Part shown: positions 25,700 through 37,500 of the stretch, piece by piece
Numbering within the stretch: the stretch's first letter is position 1
How the letters are laid out: each line of letters begins with the position of its first letter
Assembly (NCBI GenBank): GCA_030272155.1
Contig: CP126200.1
Coordinates: 3,782,001 to 3,846,000 of the forward strand
Reading direction: 5' to 3'
DNA length: 64,000 nucleotides
DNA from: Tetradesmus obliquus
Lineage: Eukaryota; Chlorophyta; Chlorophyceae; Sphaeropleales; Scenedesmaceae
Program-made: the position numbers and the translations under genes
The notes under the pieces: model-generated
What the model was told of the DNA's origin: nothing
Databases searched by the model: none
Seen by the model: the letters and a program-made list of their open reading frames with translations, nothing else

Positions 25700-25867
25700 A
25701 AGCAGTGCACCAGACACGTGTGCAGCTGCAAAGTCACTCACAATCCTCAGCTGGCCCTTCCCAAACTCTCCAACGTAGTGTGTGAGGGCCTCGTCAAACG
25801 TTAGGCCTTGCTGCGCTGCTGGCAGGGGTTCCTTCTGCTTGGCATGAGTCATGTCTGGATCCTCCAT
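20498..25867 (-). CDS. SLC22/OCT-type major facilitator transporter
   Basis: Ten exons: 25867-25738, 25613-25537, 25452-25393, 24989-24851, 24651-24562, 24300-24087, 23546-22779, 22183-21984, 21548-21283, 20686-20498. They give 2133 nt and 710 residues. Family marks are WKVQFANS then FVGCFIGGSGLFGAWSDRVGRK (TM2-3 loop), PESARWL after TM6 and PETLGKDMPE after TM12. These place it with organic cation/carnitine-type transporters at a membrane; the substrate is unknown. The TM6-7 loop is enlarged to about 170 residues with poly-Gln and poly-Ser. The ATG at 25867 is the first in frame; exon 1-2 splicing (GTGACT donor) is the least certain junction. The last exon was chosen because MPECME joins DLAQLQ in phase; otherwise the protein ends at 21274. 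Introns carry several partial copies of its own exons. Confidence 0.85.
20706..20775. repeat. (CAG)n tract before the last transporter acceptor
   Basis: About 23 uninterrupted units, reading (CTG)n on the gene strand, end about 20 bases before the acceptor at 20687. It occupies the place of a polypyrimidine tract. Confidence 0.95.
21073..21122 (-). repeat. Echo of transporter exon 9 donor edge
   Basis: This repeats the codons for LLMPETLGKDMPEC(I)E and the following GTGAG donor, 210 bp downstream of the genuine donor edge at 21283. Substitutions are few and include Met to Ile. No acceptor directly precedes it in phase, so it is treated as an intronic copy. Confidence 0.85.
21792..21869 (-). 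repeat. Spare 78-nt cassette copy of transporter exon 8
   Basis: This is a second copy of the 3' part of exon 8 (CLGCSNTSNRIAQIV... to the ACA-G donor), 192 bp downstream of the real donor at 21984. It has its own acceptor (aaatgcag) and donor (GTGCGC). Entry and exit are both phase 1, so inclusion would add 26 codons in frame and duplicate part of a membrane segment. The protein sequence matches the real exon with synonymous changes. Confidence 0.85.
22362..22647. repeat. 26-bp minisatellite, 11 copies, in a transporter intron
   Basis: Eleven essentially identical head-to-tail 26-bp units run CAACGCAAGACACTACC to CTTCTGCAG. They fill half of the intron between exons 7 and 8. On the gene strand each unit ends in TTGCTGCAG, an acceptor-like string. 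There is no spacer variation. Confidence 0.97.
23548..23626. repeat. (CAG)n tract at the transporter exon 7 acceptor
   Basis: About 26 units, (CTG)n on the gene strand, run directly into the acceptor CAG at 23547. This intron therefore has a CUG repeat instead of a U-rich tract. Confidence 0.95.
23753..24136 (-). repeat. Four tandem copies of a 50-nt transporter exon segment
   Basis: Copies lie at 24087-24136 (3' end of exon 6), 23979-24028, 23871-23920 and 23753-23802, spaced 108, 108 and 118 bp. Each encodes VQGV(V/L)LLCMETTGRSF, starts after a CAG and ends before GTGCGC or GTGAGC. The three spare copies are preceded by CAG and could act as exons. They enter in phase 0 and leave in phase 2, so only one copy can be used at a time without a frameshift. 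Only the first is contiguous with the rest of exon 6. Confidence 0.92.
24458..24482 (-). repeat. Echo of transporter exon 5 donor edge
   Basis: The codons for LTFVGCFIG and the GTGCGCC donor recur 104 bp downstream of the real edge at 24562. The upstream part of the exon is not copied. Confidence 0.85.
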
Positions 25868-28366
25868 GTGCTCTAGGTGGGCACGCTGCTGCTGCAGCAA
25901 ATGTAGCTGCTGCAGTGCTGCTTGCTGCAGCGTTCACGAGCATGAACCGGTACGAAAAGTGTTCTTTCTGCAAAATGAAGGCAGCCGGATGAGCTCTCTA
26001 CTGCTGCAGGAGGCCTAGCTGAGGCTGCTGGGCGATTTGGTGATGCTGCTGCTGTTGTGCTACTGCTGCTGCCGGGAACGAGACAGCAGGTGCGCTCGGA
26101 GTCGTACGAAACGAGGCAGCTCTGTCTAACACTGGTGCAGTCAGTGCCGCCTTAGCCATTGCGCGAGGCCGTCAGGAGCATGCGAGTAGGGATGAGCAAA
26201 CCGAGTAAGTCCCTCGTAATATTGGCGCTTTCGCTACATCGCAGCAAAAGCCGCCGTTCAAACGACGGTTGTAAGCTGGTTCAAGCTTTTGAATTGCGGA
26301 ACCATGGCTGCATACTTAGTTTAGCAAGTGGCGGGTTGGTTGGCGCTTGACCTTCCGTTCCTGCAGGCACGGCAGCAGAAAGTCACCAAACAGTGTGCAG
26401 TGCGTCGTGCCACAGTTACCAAAGCATACATGCAACATAACACATATAATATTAACCTTCGCAAATGTTGCAAGGCCAGCCCAGCTGCAGCCAGACAAGC
26501 AGCACCATCCCAGCATCAGAATGATGCTGCCAGATAACAATGAGAGGTGCCAGCACGCTACTGTATGCAACAGCATATAGCAGCAACATGCCAACACACC
26601 ATTGCTGAGAGACCAACGCTGTCTGCGGGGAGGCAATGAAACGTGACAGCCGCACTCCTGCTGCGTCAGGTGCAGGTGGAAATCCACGACAGCTCAGCCT
26701 GCGCTGCCATGCAGGTTGAGCGACTTGCTCAAAAGACACACCCAGGCCTACGAATCAAACGGCGCGCAGCACTACTATACGCTTGCTACATAGGCGCACA
26801 CCTGCAGTACTACAGCAGGGCGATGCCAAGCGGACAAAAAAAGACAGACACAGCCTGGCTGCGAGTGCAGTGCAGTGTACACAACAGGATGGCCTCAGTA
26901 CTCCTACACCGCACCAGAAGTGTGAAACAGTTGACAATGCTCAGTGCCAGGGGAACAATCATACGGTAGGGTTCAAATCCAGCACGCGTGCACCACAGCA
27001 GCCAAGCGCTACTGCAGTAAGCCAGCCTCCGCTAAACACCACCACCCTTTGCGGCAGCACCATGCGCCACAGTGCTACATGTGCTAGGTTCAGCATGCAG
27101 TAGTATGACACTGCTGCCAGCTGTCTGTGAACATGAAATCAAACACTGACAGCAGCACCCTGTGCTGCATGCATCAGCCGCCAGCTGATACACAAGTGAC
27201 AGCCAGCTGCCAGCCAGGCAGTGCCTCGAGCAGTGCCTCGAGCACACAGCACACACGCACACACATAAACGTCAGACAACGCAGGCGGCAGCATGCACCT
27301 TTTTAGCACGCGCCTGCTGCCTGCGACAGCTTAGACAGAGAGCCTCCAAGCCTCCAAGCATTCACCTGCTGCTCGGCCAGAAGCGAAGCAAAAGGGCAGC
27401 TGCTGCAGGTACAAGGGCATGCGTTGTTGGCGGCCATCAGAGTGACACGCTGCTGTGCCAGCAGCAGCACACACAATTCAAATCGGGGTCAAGGGACCGC
27501 TGCTGCTCTCGCGCAAGCCCTGGTATGCCTGTTGCAGCATATGCGCACACATCAGTTGCGCCGTGTGGCGGTCTTTTCAGTCACACCTTGAGCCGCAGGG
27601 CCTGTCAAATGCTGCCTTTGTTGCTGCCGAGCGGCTACAGGTGTTGCCCACGCTTGCGCCGCACAGCAAAAGCTCCGCCACACTGCCAGCCACGCACGCA
27701 GCAGCTCCCTCGGCGCGCCGCCAGCAAGCACAATATGCCTGCTGGCGTGCTGCACCTTGCGCGCCACCTTTCGTCATAAGTCATGGGCATATGCCAGTTG
27801 CTGCCATTGCCATTGTGTGCTGCTGGGTGGCGCTAGCAATCCACAATCCACCAGAGTATCCCAGCGTGTTTGGCTTTTGCACGCTCCCATAGTCAAACAC
27901 ACGCCACCTTGTTTCCTGGCCCACACATCAGCGAGCAGCGCGCTGCACAGCGAGAGTCGCATGGCAGCCGATTGTGCTGCTGCGCGCCGCTGCCTGTCGA
28001 GTCTGTCTGCGCTCATGCGTGCTTCTTCTCACCAGTCCTGCAGCACAAAAGCAAGCACGACCAGACAGAACAGCAACTCATTGCAATCGTTTTTGGTTTG
28101 CACTTGGGAAGGGGCTCTTGCACCCTGCTTGCTATCAAGCTGCATCTCCACGGCGCATGCATGAACAGCTCTACATTGATTGCCAGAACAGAATCGGCAT
28201 GCACGCACTGCAGTGTGCACAATCTGTGCCTGTATCAAGCACCACCTCCACTACACTGTTGCAGCTGGCAAAGCACCTTGAGTTGCTGCCACCAGCAGCA
28301 GTCCAACCACATTACAAGCTGTGCTGTGTTTCAAGGCTGCATATGCCATACAGACGTGCCCTTGCC
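25868..28366. other. Intergenic between transporter and sterol isomerase
   Basis: No supported gene. The left end is the promoter side of the transporter, with a CTG-rich leader at 25880-26060. The right end is the 3' side of the isomerase. A short duplicated GCAGTGCCTCGA pair lies at 27221-27243. Confidence 0.5.
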
Positions 28367-30726
28367 TCACCCTGCAATGGCGTTGTTGATCTTCTTGGCC
28401 GCGTGGATCATGCAGGCCATGGGCACCACCAGCCACACGCCGTTCACAATGATGAAGTAGAACCAGAAGTAGATGAACTCCGGGCGAGTGTGGCGGGACA
28501 TGCCTGCAGGAACAGGCAGCAGCAGCAGCAGCAGGACAAGGCATAGGTGAGCAGCCACAACGCATGCAACCGGGGGCAACGGCAGCAGCAGCAGCAACAG
28601 TGCAACAAGATGTGGGTGGGCAGCCACAACAATTGCAAACACGGCAACGAGTGTGGTATGTCAAGTGCGTGTGTCACACCATGCATGGGTGTGTACGGTG
28701 CTCTCTGCATTGCCAGCGGCAGGAGCGACACTTTGACTGTGCGAGTGGAAGCACAACCAAGCGCAACTGCTGCCGCTCACACCAGCTCACCGCCGTGCAG
28801 GCAGGCGCCAAAGTACAGCACATCTCCACAGAACACCCCTGCGACACGCGGTGTAGCCCCGCCTGCCTCACCCCTCCTCACGCCTCTCTTACCAGTGCAG
28901 GCCCAACCCCCACAACACGCACGGCTTCCCGCCCCCTGCAAACTCCATGCTCTGCATGCTTAATTTCTCGCCAGCGCCAGCGCCTGCTATCAAAGCCGTG
29001 CGCAAAGCAACTAAATCCATGTTCAAGCAGAGGCTTGACTTGCGCCGCTCACCGCCGTGCAGGCAGGTCCCAAAGTACAGCACATCTCCATAAAACTGCC
29101 CCAGTGACACCAGCAGCACCGCGGTGTAGCGCCAGGGCTTGGCCTTGAGCAGCCCCCACACGATCAGCAGGCAGCCGGGGCCCTCGATGAAGGCTGTCAC
29201 GGCCTCCATAGAGATGACAAAGTCGTCACGCGTGGCGTAGCGGCTGTCTGCCTTGCTGTACTCCTTCCCTGCAGGGAATGAAGCCCGCGGCATAAATGGT
29301 GAGGTGCAGCACAGAGTAACGCAAAGTAAAATAGCATGCATATAAGTCGTCGCGCGTGGTGCAGCAGCTGTCTGCCTTGCTGTACTCCATCCCTGCAGGA
29401 GTTAGCAGAGCAGAGGGCAGATGGTGAGGTGCAGCGCAGAGTGAAATGGCATGCATCAAGTCGTCGCGCGTGGCGTAGCGGCTGTCTGCCTTGCTGTACT
29501 CCTTCCCTGCAGGAATGGAAGGAGCCCGGGGCAGATGGTGAGGTGCAGCGCACAGTCAAATGGAATGCATAAAGCCGTGGCGCGTGGCGTAGCGGCTGTC
29601 TGCCTTGCTGTACTCCTTCCCTGCAGGAATGCAGGATTGTAGGAACGGAGGGAGCTAGCAGCAGATGGTGAAATGCAATGCAGAGTAAAGAACGGCATGC
29701 ACAGATTGGGTGCCTTGAAGTACCGCTGTTGCCGTACACGAGGCCAGCGGCGGTCTACGAGGTGCCGCACAGCAATGTTGCGACCAAGCTGTCAGCTGCT
29801 GTGATCGCGCTGCTGTTGACAAAGAGTTTCCATTTGTAAGCAGCAGCCTGCATGGCTGTTGGCGCCCCTGCAGAGCTGTCTGCCAAAATTGCCAGCAATG
29901 CGCCACTCTGGCGCTGCTGCTGCTGCTCCTGCTGCTGTAGCTGACCTGCCTCTCCATGCAGCGTTGCTGTTCAGTGCACTGCTGTTGCCATCAGCCAGCC
30001 TGCTCGCTGCAGCAAGGTGCTGCCACTCACAGATTTCGTTGAGGATGTTGCCAGAAGTGTCCTGGTAGAACTTGCTGTTGAGCACCACAGTGCCTGTGCA
30101 GCAGCAGCAGTAGCGATGGCAGCAGGCACATGCAACCTTGGATGCTGCTCTTGATGTGTGAGTCAGGTGAAAGCAGGCAATGGCATGGTCCAGTGCATAT
30201 GGTGTGCGCCTGCATGGGCGAACGAGGTTGCAGCCTACTGGTGTGCATTGTTACCTTGGATGCTGCTGCTGCTGGCAGCAGCCTCTGCATGCCTCACTGT
30301 GTAGCTGATGCTGCGCCTACGCACCTTCAACAAACAGATGAATGAGGCCTGAGCACAGGAACCAGCATGCCATGCTGCGCTCGCCAGTAGACAGGAACTT
30401 GGCACGTCCTGCAGGACAGCAGCACCAGCGCAGCGACCGCAGCAGCAGCAGCTTAGCTTCTCAGGGTGTAGGGCCACCAGAGGTGAAAGAGCCTCGTTCT
30501 ACTGCTGAGTAAACCAATTCGTATTAAGCCTTGCTTGCAACCAAAGACAGGCAGGTCTGCACAAAGCCAAGGACAGCAGCACACCTGTCATGTACCAGCC
30601 AGCTGCCAGCGCCATGCCACATGCTGTGAAGAAGACTGCCAAGATTTTCTCAAAAGGCATCACCAGAGGCTGCACCCCTGGCAATTCCAAGCCCAGCGGG
30701 TGGTAAGGATGCACGTATGCGGCCAT
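28367..30726 (-). CDS. HYD1: Sterol 8,7-isomerase (EBP/HYD1, EXPERA)
   Basis: Five exons, 30726-30585, 30408-30325, 30093-30031, 29268-29053 and 28503-28367, give 642 nt and 213 residues, close to the plant and animal EBP length. The ER membrane enzyme moves the sterol delta-8 double bond to delta-7. Visible marks are an N-terminal HPYHPLGLELPG as in plant HYD1, the four-helix core, His71 and Glu75 in IHLFVEG, WKEYSKADSRY spliced across exons 3-4, Glu118 in SMEAVTAF followed by EGPGC, GQFYGDVLYF and the C-terminal FIYFWFYF with VNGVWLVVP. These match the catalytic His and Glu positions of human EBP. The stop at 28367 overlaps a GGTGAGG donor-like string, so a further exon is possible but not needed. 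It is divergent from the E-Syt gene, with 463 bp between start codons. Confidence 0.95.
29219..29620 (-). repeat. Four copies of the isomerase exon 4 acceptor edge
   Basis: The real edge is at 29268. Copies of the acceptor plus about 50 nt of exon (GGAAGGAGTACAGCAAGGCA onward) have edges at 29392, 29506 and 29620, at periods of 124, 114 and 114 bp. All keep CCCTGCAG. Because all three copies lie upstream of the true exon, each is a potential competing acceptor. Only the copy nearest the rest of the exon continues in frame. Confidence 0.93.
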
Positions 30727-31189
30727 ACTGGCGTTGGTGCGTTGGCGCGCTGCTGTGTGCTGAACAGCTGTCACCAGAACAACTGCAGCCCCGAAGCCGG
30801 TGAACACAAGATACGGTCTCTGATGGCAACGAAAACAGCGTGCGATGGGCAAAGGAGCAAGTCAAGCAAGTCGCACCTTAAAGCCCCAGGCAGTAACACT
30901 TGCCCTCGTCATAAGCCCTGATACTAGCGTGTATTCTTAGACTCGTTCTTGCTGTTTATTTGCACCAGTTGGTTTCTTGGAACGCCGGGCGTGATTGCAT
31001 GCCCAGGCAAGTGTGTCAACTGTCCTTATGGTGATCATAAGCCGTTCTACGTCTTAAACGTGTAATTATATTTGATCGAGCAGCAGACTGTAGCGTGTGA
31101 CCGTCCTGAGGCGTGTCCGAGTTTGCCTCGCTTCCTAGGGTCACTTCGTGCGCCTTAGCCTGCCATCTGTTTCACCTCATTCGGTCGCA
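30727..31189. other. Divergent promoter region, isomerase / E-Syt gene
   Basis: 463 bp separate the two ATGs. The stretch must hold both promoters and 5' leaders. It is more AT-rich around 30920-31080 and has no coding frame or clear TATA box. Co-regulation is possible from the geometry but not shown. Confidence 0.5.
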
Positions 31190-32887
31190 ATGGTGTTTGG
31201 ACCGCTTATAGGAGCTGGACTAGGGGCTTTAGCCGGCGTGGGGGTGAGTCGTGGCAACAGCAGCTGACAAACTGGTGACTGTACCACCAGGCAGCAGCAG
31301 CAGGGCAGCAACGGGCTCAACGCTTTCACACGTCAGCACCGGACGCATTTCACGTTTCTTAAGCCAAGCTTATGCTACTGCAACTGCCACTGCGACTCAC
31401 CCACCACAGATTGGCAGCGCTGTCTTCTCTGGTGACCGCCCCAAGGACTTCAACTTCATCACAGAAGCAGCAGACAAGAATGACAACATCCGAACGCCAG
31501 CGTGTGCCAATGTGACAGATGAGATGCGCGGCATGATCCCACTCACCCCTGAGTGGACCTTCTGGCCTGACTATGACAGAGTGAGTTGGTGCTGCTGCTT
31601 GTCACCTTGACACCCGTAGTATCTCCAGGCCTGCAGGACACTTGCAGGATGCTGTTAGACTCAAAATCAAAAACTCTTGCAGGACAAGTTTTAGGTAGCA
31701 GCAGCAGCGGGTGCTGGCCTTCTGAGTCAGCCGCATAGCTGGCCATGTCAGGAAAACGTGTGCCTGTGGCCAGAATTGCAAGACAACTGTTCGATAAAAG
31801 TTGCTCACAGCACCTGCCCTGAAAGCAGCAGCAGCAATAGTTCCACATGGTTGCAGGCTCATATGCAGAGCAGCATCCGCGAGCAGGTCAGCAGGTGGTT
31901 GTTTGGAAAGCTGTCATGAAAGTATGCTGTTCAGCGCATGCCCATGCACGCTACGTTGCTTGCACAGGCGCCGTGCTGATGCTTTCAGCTGACGCCGTGC
32001 ATCCTGAAATGCCGGTGCTGGTGTCTGCCGTGGTGTTTGCTGCTGCAGTCGATGACCAACTGCATGATTTGGCTGCCGTTGCCCAAGCTAATGCATTGCT
32101 TGAATCACACATGCTGATGTCTTGTTGTTTGCCTACCGTTGTGCTGCAGTGGGTGATGATCAACCGCATGATCCGGCTGCTGTGGCCCAAGCTGACATCA
32201 GCGATTCTGCTGGAGGTGGTCAAAGCGGTCAAACCCATCGTGCAGCAGAACCTGAACGCGGTGAGGGTTTACACGCTGCTCCGCACAGCGCCGCGAGCAG
32301 GCGGCGATGCCAGCAGTGCTTGCTGATTAATCCTGCACCACATCCGCAGCTGCAGAACGTCCGCAACTACTGCGGGAACAAAGGTGTCGTGCTGCAACAC
32401 CGGTGCCTACTGCAGAGGCATCGATTATTTGGAAGCCTGTTCACCTTGCACGACAGCTCATGATTGGAACATTGGCTGCTCTTTGCAGCACTGCTGGCTC
32501 AACTTCTTCATCACCTCTGCCATGCTTTTGCTCTCCCTGTGCTGCTGCTTGATCCATCTTTGTGCAAAATTGCTATTAACTGCAGATCCCTGGAGTGCTG
32601 TCGCTGATTGATGACATCACACTGGGCCCCTACAGCATCATGGACGCGGACCACCTGGACCCACACATTGCAGGTGAGAAAGTAACAACACAACATCACA
32701 ACATAAAAATTTCTGACAGCGTGAATTGCGTGCACCATGGTTTGTGCTGTGCACGTGACAAGGTCTGCCATCACTGCTGCCAATGCTTATCGTTTTTAGC
32801 ACAGCAGGACTCGCATGACGATGTCATCAGTTGCTGCTCCGTATCCGGTCGCTGCTGGGGCTCTGGCTGATCTATGTATCACACATC

Positions 32888-32943
<56 letters not shown>

Positions 32944-34451
32944 TGCAGACAAGTACTTCACGCTGGGCGAGCACCCTGTGCGTGTGGCGGGCATGAAGGT
33001 GTACAGCACAGCGGAGGACACCTGCATCATGGAGATGCCACTCATCTGGGGCAGCAACGCAGTGGTGAGCTGAACGCCAATTGGTGGATGCATGCTGTTT
33101 TTTGCCTGCATTATGCAGATGCCGCTAATGATGGGCAGCAACGCAGTGGTGAGCCTCGGATGTTTTGAGTGCTGGTGTTCACATGCCCGTGCGTTGTAGC
33201 TTCCTTTTGCAAGTTCTGCAATTGTCAGGTGCAGTTTGATGCCGCTCATCAGGGGCAGCAGCGCAGTGGTATCCCGCAGCTATCTGTGTGCGGACACGTG
33301 TTGTGCTTTGCGCTGGGTAGCCCGAACATGTGCAGACCAACACCATCCCGTGCCAAGCTGCCGCTGCTGCTGCTGCTGCCACTGCTGCTGCTGCAGTTTG
33401 ATGTGCAGGTGTACCTGAAGCTGGGCCCAGCGCGCGTGGTCATTCCCGTGCACATCAGCCACATCCAGTACAAGGCGCTGGCACGCGTGGTGCTCAACAT
33501 GGTGGACACCATACCCTGCATTGGTGGGTTTTACTTATTCAATCATTATCACTATCGTAGTGAAGGTTCAAGAGTAAGGCAGGGAAATGCAGCACATCCA
33601 GTACAATACGCTGGCGTCAACAGTACAAAAATAACACGGTCTTGTGTGTCCGCAGGCGGCGCCACGCTGAGCCTGCTGCAGCCGATGCATCTGGACTACA
33701 GCCTGCGCCTGTTGTGCTTGGCCTGCTTACACTGCCACCTGCTCGTCTGAACACTGTCTGTTGTGTCTGCACCGGCAGGCGGCGCCACGCTGAGCCTGCT
33801 GCAGCCGATGCACCTGGACTACAGCCTGCGCCTGTTCAACGGCCCCGACATGATGGCGCTGCCGGGAGTGAAGCAGGCCGTGGACTGGGCAATCGGGGTG
33901 AGCTGGGCAGACAGACAAAAGTCAGTCAGCACAGTTGTAGCTAGGGCTGTGTGTGTTGCATGTGGTGCTGTGCAGCTGCCATGAGTAAGCATACGGTGGA
34001 CTGGGCGGTTGGGGTGAGCAGCAGCAGCGGCGGCGGCGGCGGCAGCCCTACGGCTGCGTGTGTGTGGCTCTCCACGTGCTTGTGTGCATGCTGTTGTGGT
34101 GTGCTGTGAAGCCGGCGGTGGACTGGGCACTCGGTGTGAGCAGCACTTGCTGCACTGAGGGTGTTGCTGCTATAGATGCCTGCCCAAAGCCCCCGATGTT
34201 TGCCCAACACACGGTGTGGCTTCGTCTTTGACAGGTAGTATGGCTTCAGTGCAGGCTGCTCGGGACGCCGCTGCTGCTGCTGCTGCTGCTGCTGCACTTG
34301 TTGTTTTGCTGTTGTACCGCAGATGGCGCTCTTGACCAACTGTTGCTGCTGATGCTGCTGGTCCGCGTGTTTGTTGTTATCTCTTGCAGATGGTGCTCAA
34401 GGACGTGCTGCTGTACCCCAACAGCGTGAGCGAGGCGCTGATGACAAACTA

Positions 34452-34543
<92 letters not shown>

Positions 34544-37500
34544 TCTCACTGCTGCTTCAATGGCTGCAGATGGTGCTCAAGGACGTGCTGCTGTACCTCA
34601 ATAGCGCGAGCGTGCCGCTGATGACCACAAATGCTGCTGCTGCTGCTGCTGCTGCATCTCACTGCTGCTTCAATGATTGCAGATGGTGCTCAAGGACGTG
34701 CTGCTGTACCCCAACAGCGTGAGCGTGCCGCTGATGACCAACTTTGGGGTGCCCCCGGAGCCGCAGGGCATGGTCAAAGTGACGTTGACCAAGATTGAAA
34801 ACCTCAAAACCACAGACCTGCTGACCAAGGGCGACCCCTACGTGGTGTTCGAGGTGCGGTCGAGGAGGCGCTGTTCACGCAGAAATGGACGAGACTGAAA
34901 CAGAAGCAGTCAAAATGCAGAATTTGTAATGTATTGGTGCTGGTGAGCAGGTCCTGCTTCATGCCTGGCCGGCTGTTCTGACCTGCCTCCACCCACACCA
35001 CAATGAACAACTGGCGCAAACACTGTCACACATGTTTTATATTTGTGAGGGCTGCAAGACAAGACAGTCAAGAGCAGCATTTACTTGGTGTCAACTAACA
35101 AGTGTCGTTTGACGGCCACATCGGCTGTGACAAATGTGCTGTATGCAGATCCGCGAGGGCCGCGTGCAGCGCAGCAAGACGGTCAAGAGCAGCAACAACC
35201 CTGTGTTCAACCAGGAGTTCTTCACGGTGGTGGACGACTTCCAGCAGCAGAAGCTCTCCATCAAGGTGCGGCGCAGAAATGGTATTCACCTTTGTTTTGG
35301 GATTTGCTTGTAGTGTTGGGTGTGAGTCATCGAGATGTACAACTATGGCTGCGGCTGGGCCAGAAATGCACCTTGCTGGCTGCTGCTGCTCAATGTAAGC
35401 TGCATGCATTGTGCGTGCCTGTCAGCAGCTGCATGGAACACCTCGGCATGGTAAATGCGTGCCTGCAGCCCCCGCAGGTTCAGCATCAACTGACCGGCTG
35501 CACCCCACAAGCACTATGCTGGTTGTCTCTGCTCTTTGTCTGCATGGAATCTTTGTCGACATTGTCTTCAAAGCACGACGTTGTCATTGTCATTTTGTTA
35601 TTTGGTTTTTTCTGATTGGCGTCATGCAGGTGTACGACTACGATCGGCTGTGCCCAACAGACGACCTGTTGGGCACTGCTGAAGTGTTCTTCAGTGAGGA
35701 GGCCATTGAGAGCGACCCGGCAACAGGCGGAGAGAAGGTGCGGGCGTTCTTAATAACCAGGCCTGCTCTGTTGCAGCCCTGCTTGGCGGCGCAGTTGCCG
35801 GCTGCACACTTGTGTGTGTGAAGGAAGTGTTGCGCTGGTGTGTTCAGTCGCTGTGCTGCATGCGTGTGGCTTGTCGTGTTGTGGTAGCCTGAAGGCCATT
35901 TGAAGCGACCCGGCAACAGGCGGAGAGAAGGTGCGACACGCGTGTGGCGAGTGAGGCTGAAGAGGGGTTGCACAGTGTGCACAGGGGTGGCAAGAGAGCG
36001 GTCTGTCACAGGCTGGGAAATGCAGCGAAGCGCGCGAGAAAGGTCTGTTACAGGGGTGGGCAAGCTATCGCCCTAGAGCGAGTCACTTGCCCCTCTTTCA
36101 GCTCACATATCATGAGAACCCGATAGCAAGCCACAAGATGCAACCAAAGTAAAACTCCAGAGGCATCTTGCAGCCCCTACCTCCCCATAAACCAACAAGT
36201 ACATGCAGTGCAGCATGTGCGAAGTGCAGCACGAAAAGCAGCAGGGTGCTCAAAGCACAGGGCACAAAACGCACAAGGGAAGGCAGGCATGGTCCAAACA
36301 GCAAGCGGGATGCACAATGGTGCTGCTTACCATAGGTGTTTGGCATGATTGCACCAAGGCACTGCTGTACACACCAGACTGCAGCAAGCAGGAGCACGCG
36401 GGACCGACAGGAGACACTGCATGTGACATGCAAACTAAGGTGCTACTGCTTCTGCAATCCTCATGGCTGACAAGCACAGAAGCACACAATGCGACACACA
36501 GAGCTGGAAAATCAAGCACAGTGACACACGACATGCAACATGGCCTTGCCAGAAAATGGAAATTGGACAACTACTGACAGCACATCATGTAAAAGCAGGA
36601 AGGTCAACCAGAGCGGGGCGCCAGTACAATGCGCAGCTGTGCTGGATCAGAACGCAAGAACGGGTGATCTCCAGGCACCGCAACACGCCAATGAGCCGGC
36701 GCAGCCTCCATTGCCACAAAATCAGCAAGCAACTCCCAAAACCGCAAAACCGCCTGCTGCTTCGCCTCCTGTAACACCTGCGCTAGTAGTTGCTGTCGCT
36801 GTTGTTGTTGTTGCAGCAGCTGCTGCTGCCTACGCTGCTCAACCAGCTGGTTATGCTGTTGCTGCGCAGCAGTGAGAGCTGCAGGCTGAAACACATCTGT
36901 AATAGGTACCTGCCATTGCAGCGGCGGCGCAGACGGCCGCGGCGCAGCAGGCGCGGGCGGCGGAATGTGCAGCGTGTTAGCCTGCCGTCGGCCAACATCC
37001 ATGGCATTCAGAGCAGCTAAACAAATAACCCCCCAAACACCCTGGTGGAGCCGCTTAGGGCCGGGAGGCCGCTGCATCAACCAGACATGCCGCATAGCAA
37101 GCGGCGGGCGGCCTGCAGCCCGCGTACACCATGTTGCAGGCAACGCAGACAGCAGGCTGTCAATCACCGCTACCGCAACTGGGCACTCCCAAAAATGGTG
37201 CACCAGACCAGGGCACGCAGCGCCACACATGCAGGTATCATGCTGCTGGTGCATGCGCTGCGACGTAGGCAGGCCATCCATGATCAGCCGCCAATACGTC
37301 TCCTTGTACGCATTATCCCAGCGCGTCTTCCATAGTGCGCCCTGGGCGGCTGCCACACATTGCAAACCACAAGTCAACGCCGCGGGCGGGGCACCCGCAC
37401 CGATCGCAACACTGACAAACCTAGTGCGCCGCTCCTGGCGCTCAGCACGCAGGGGACCAAGCTGCAATGAGGTAGCTTCACGAACAGACAATTGCGCAAC

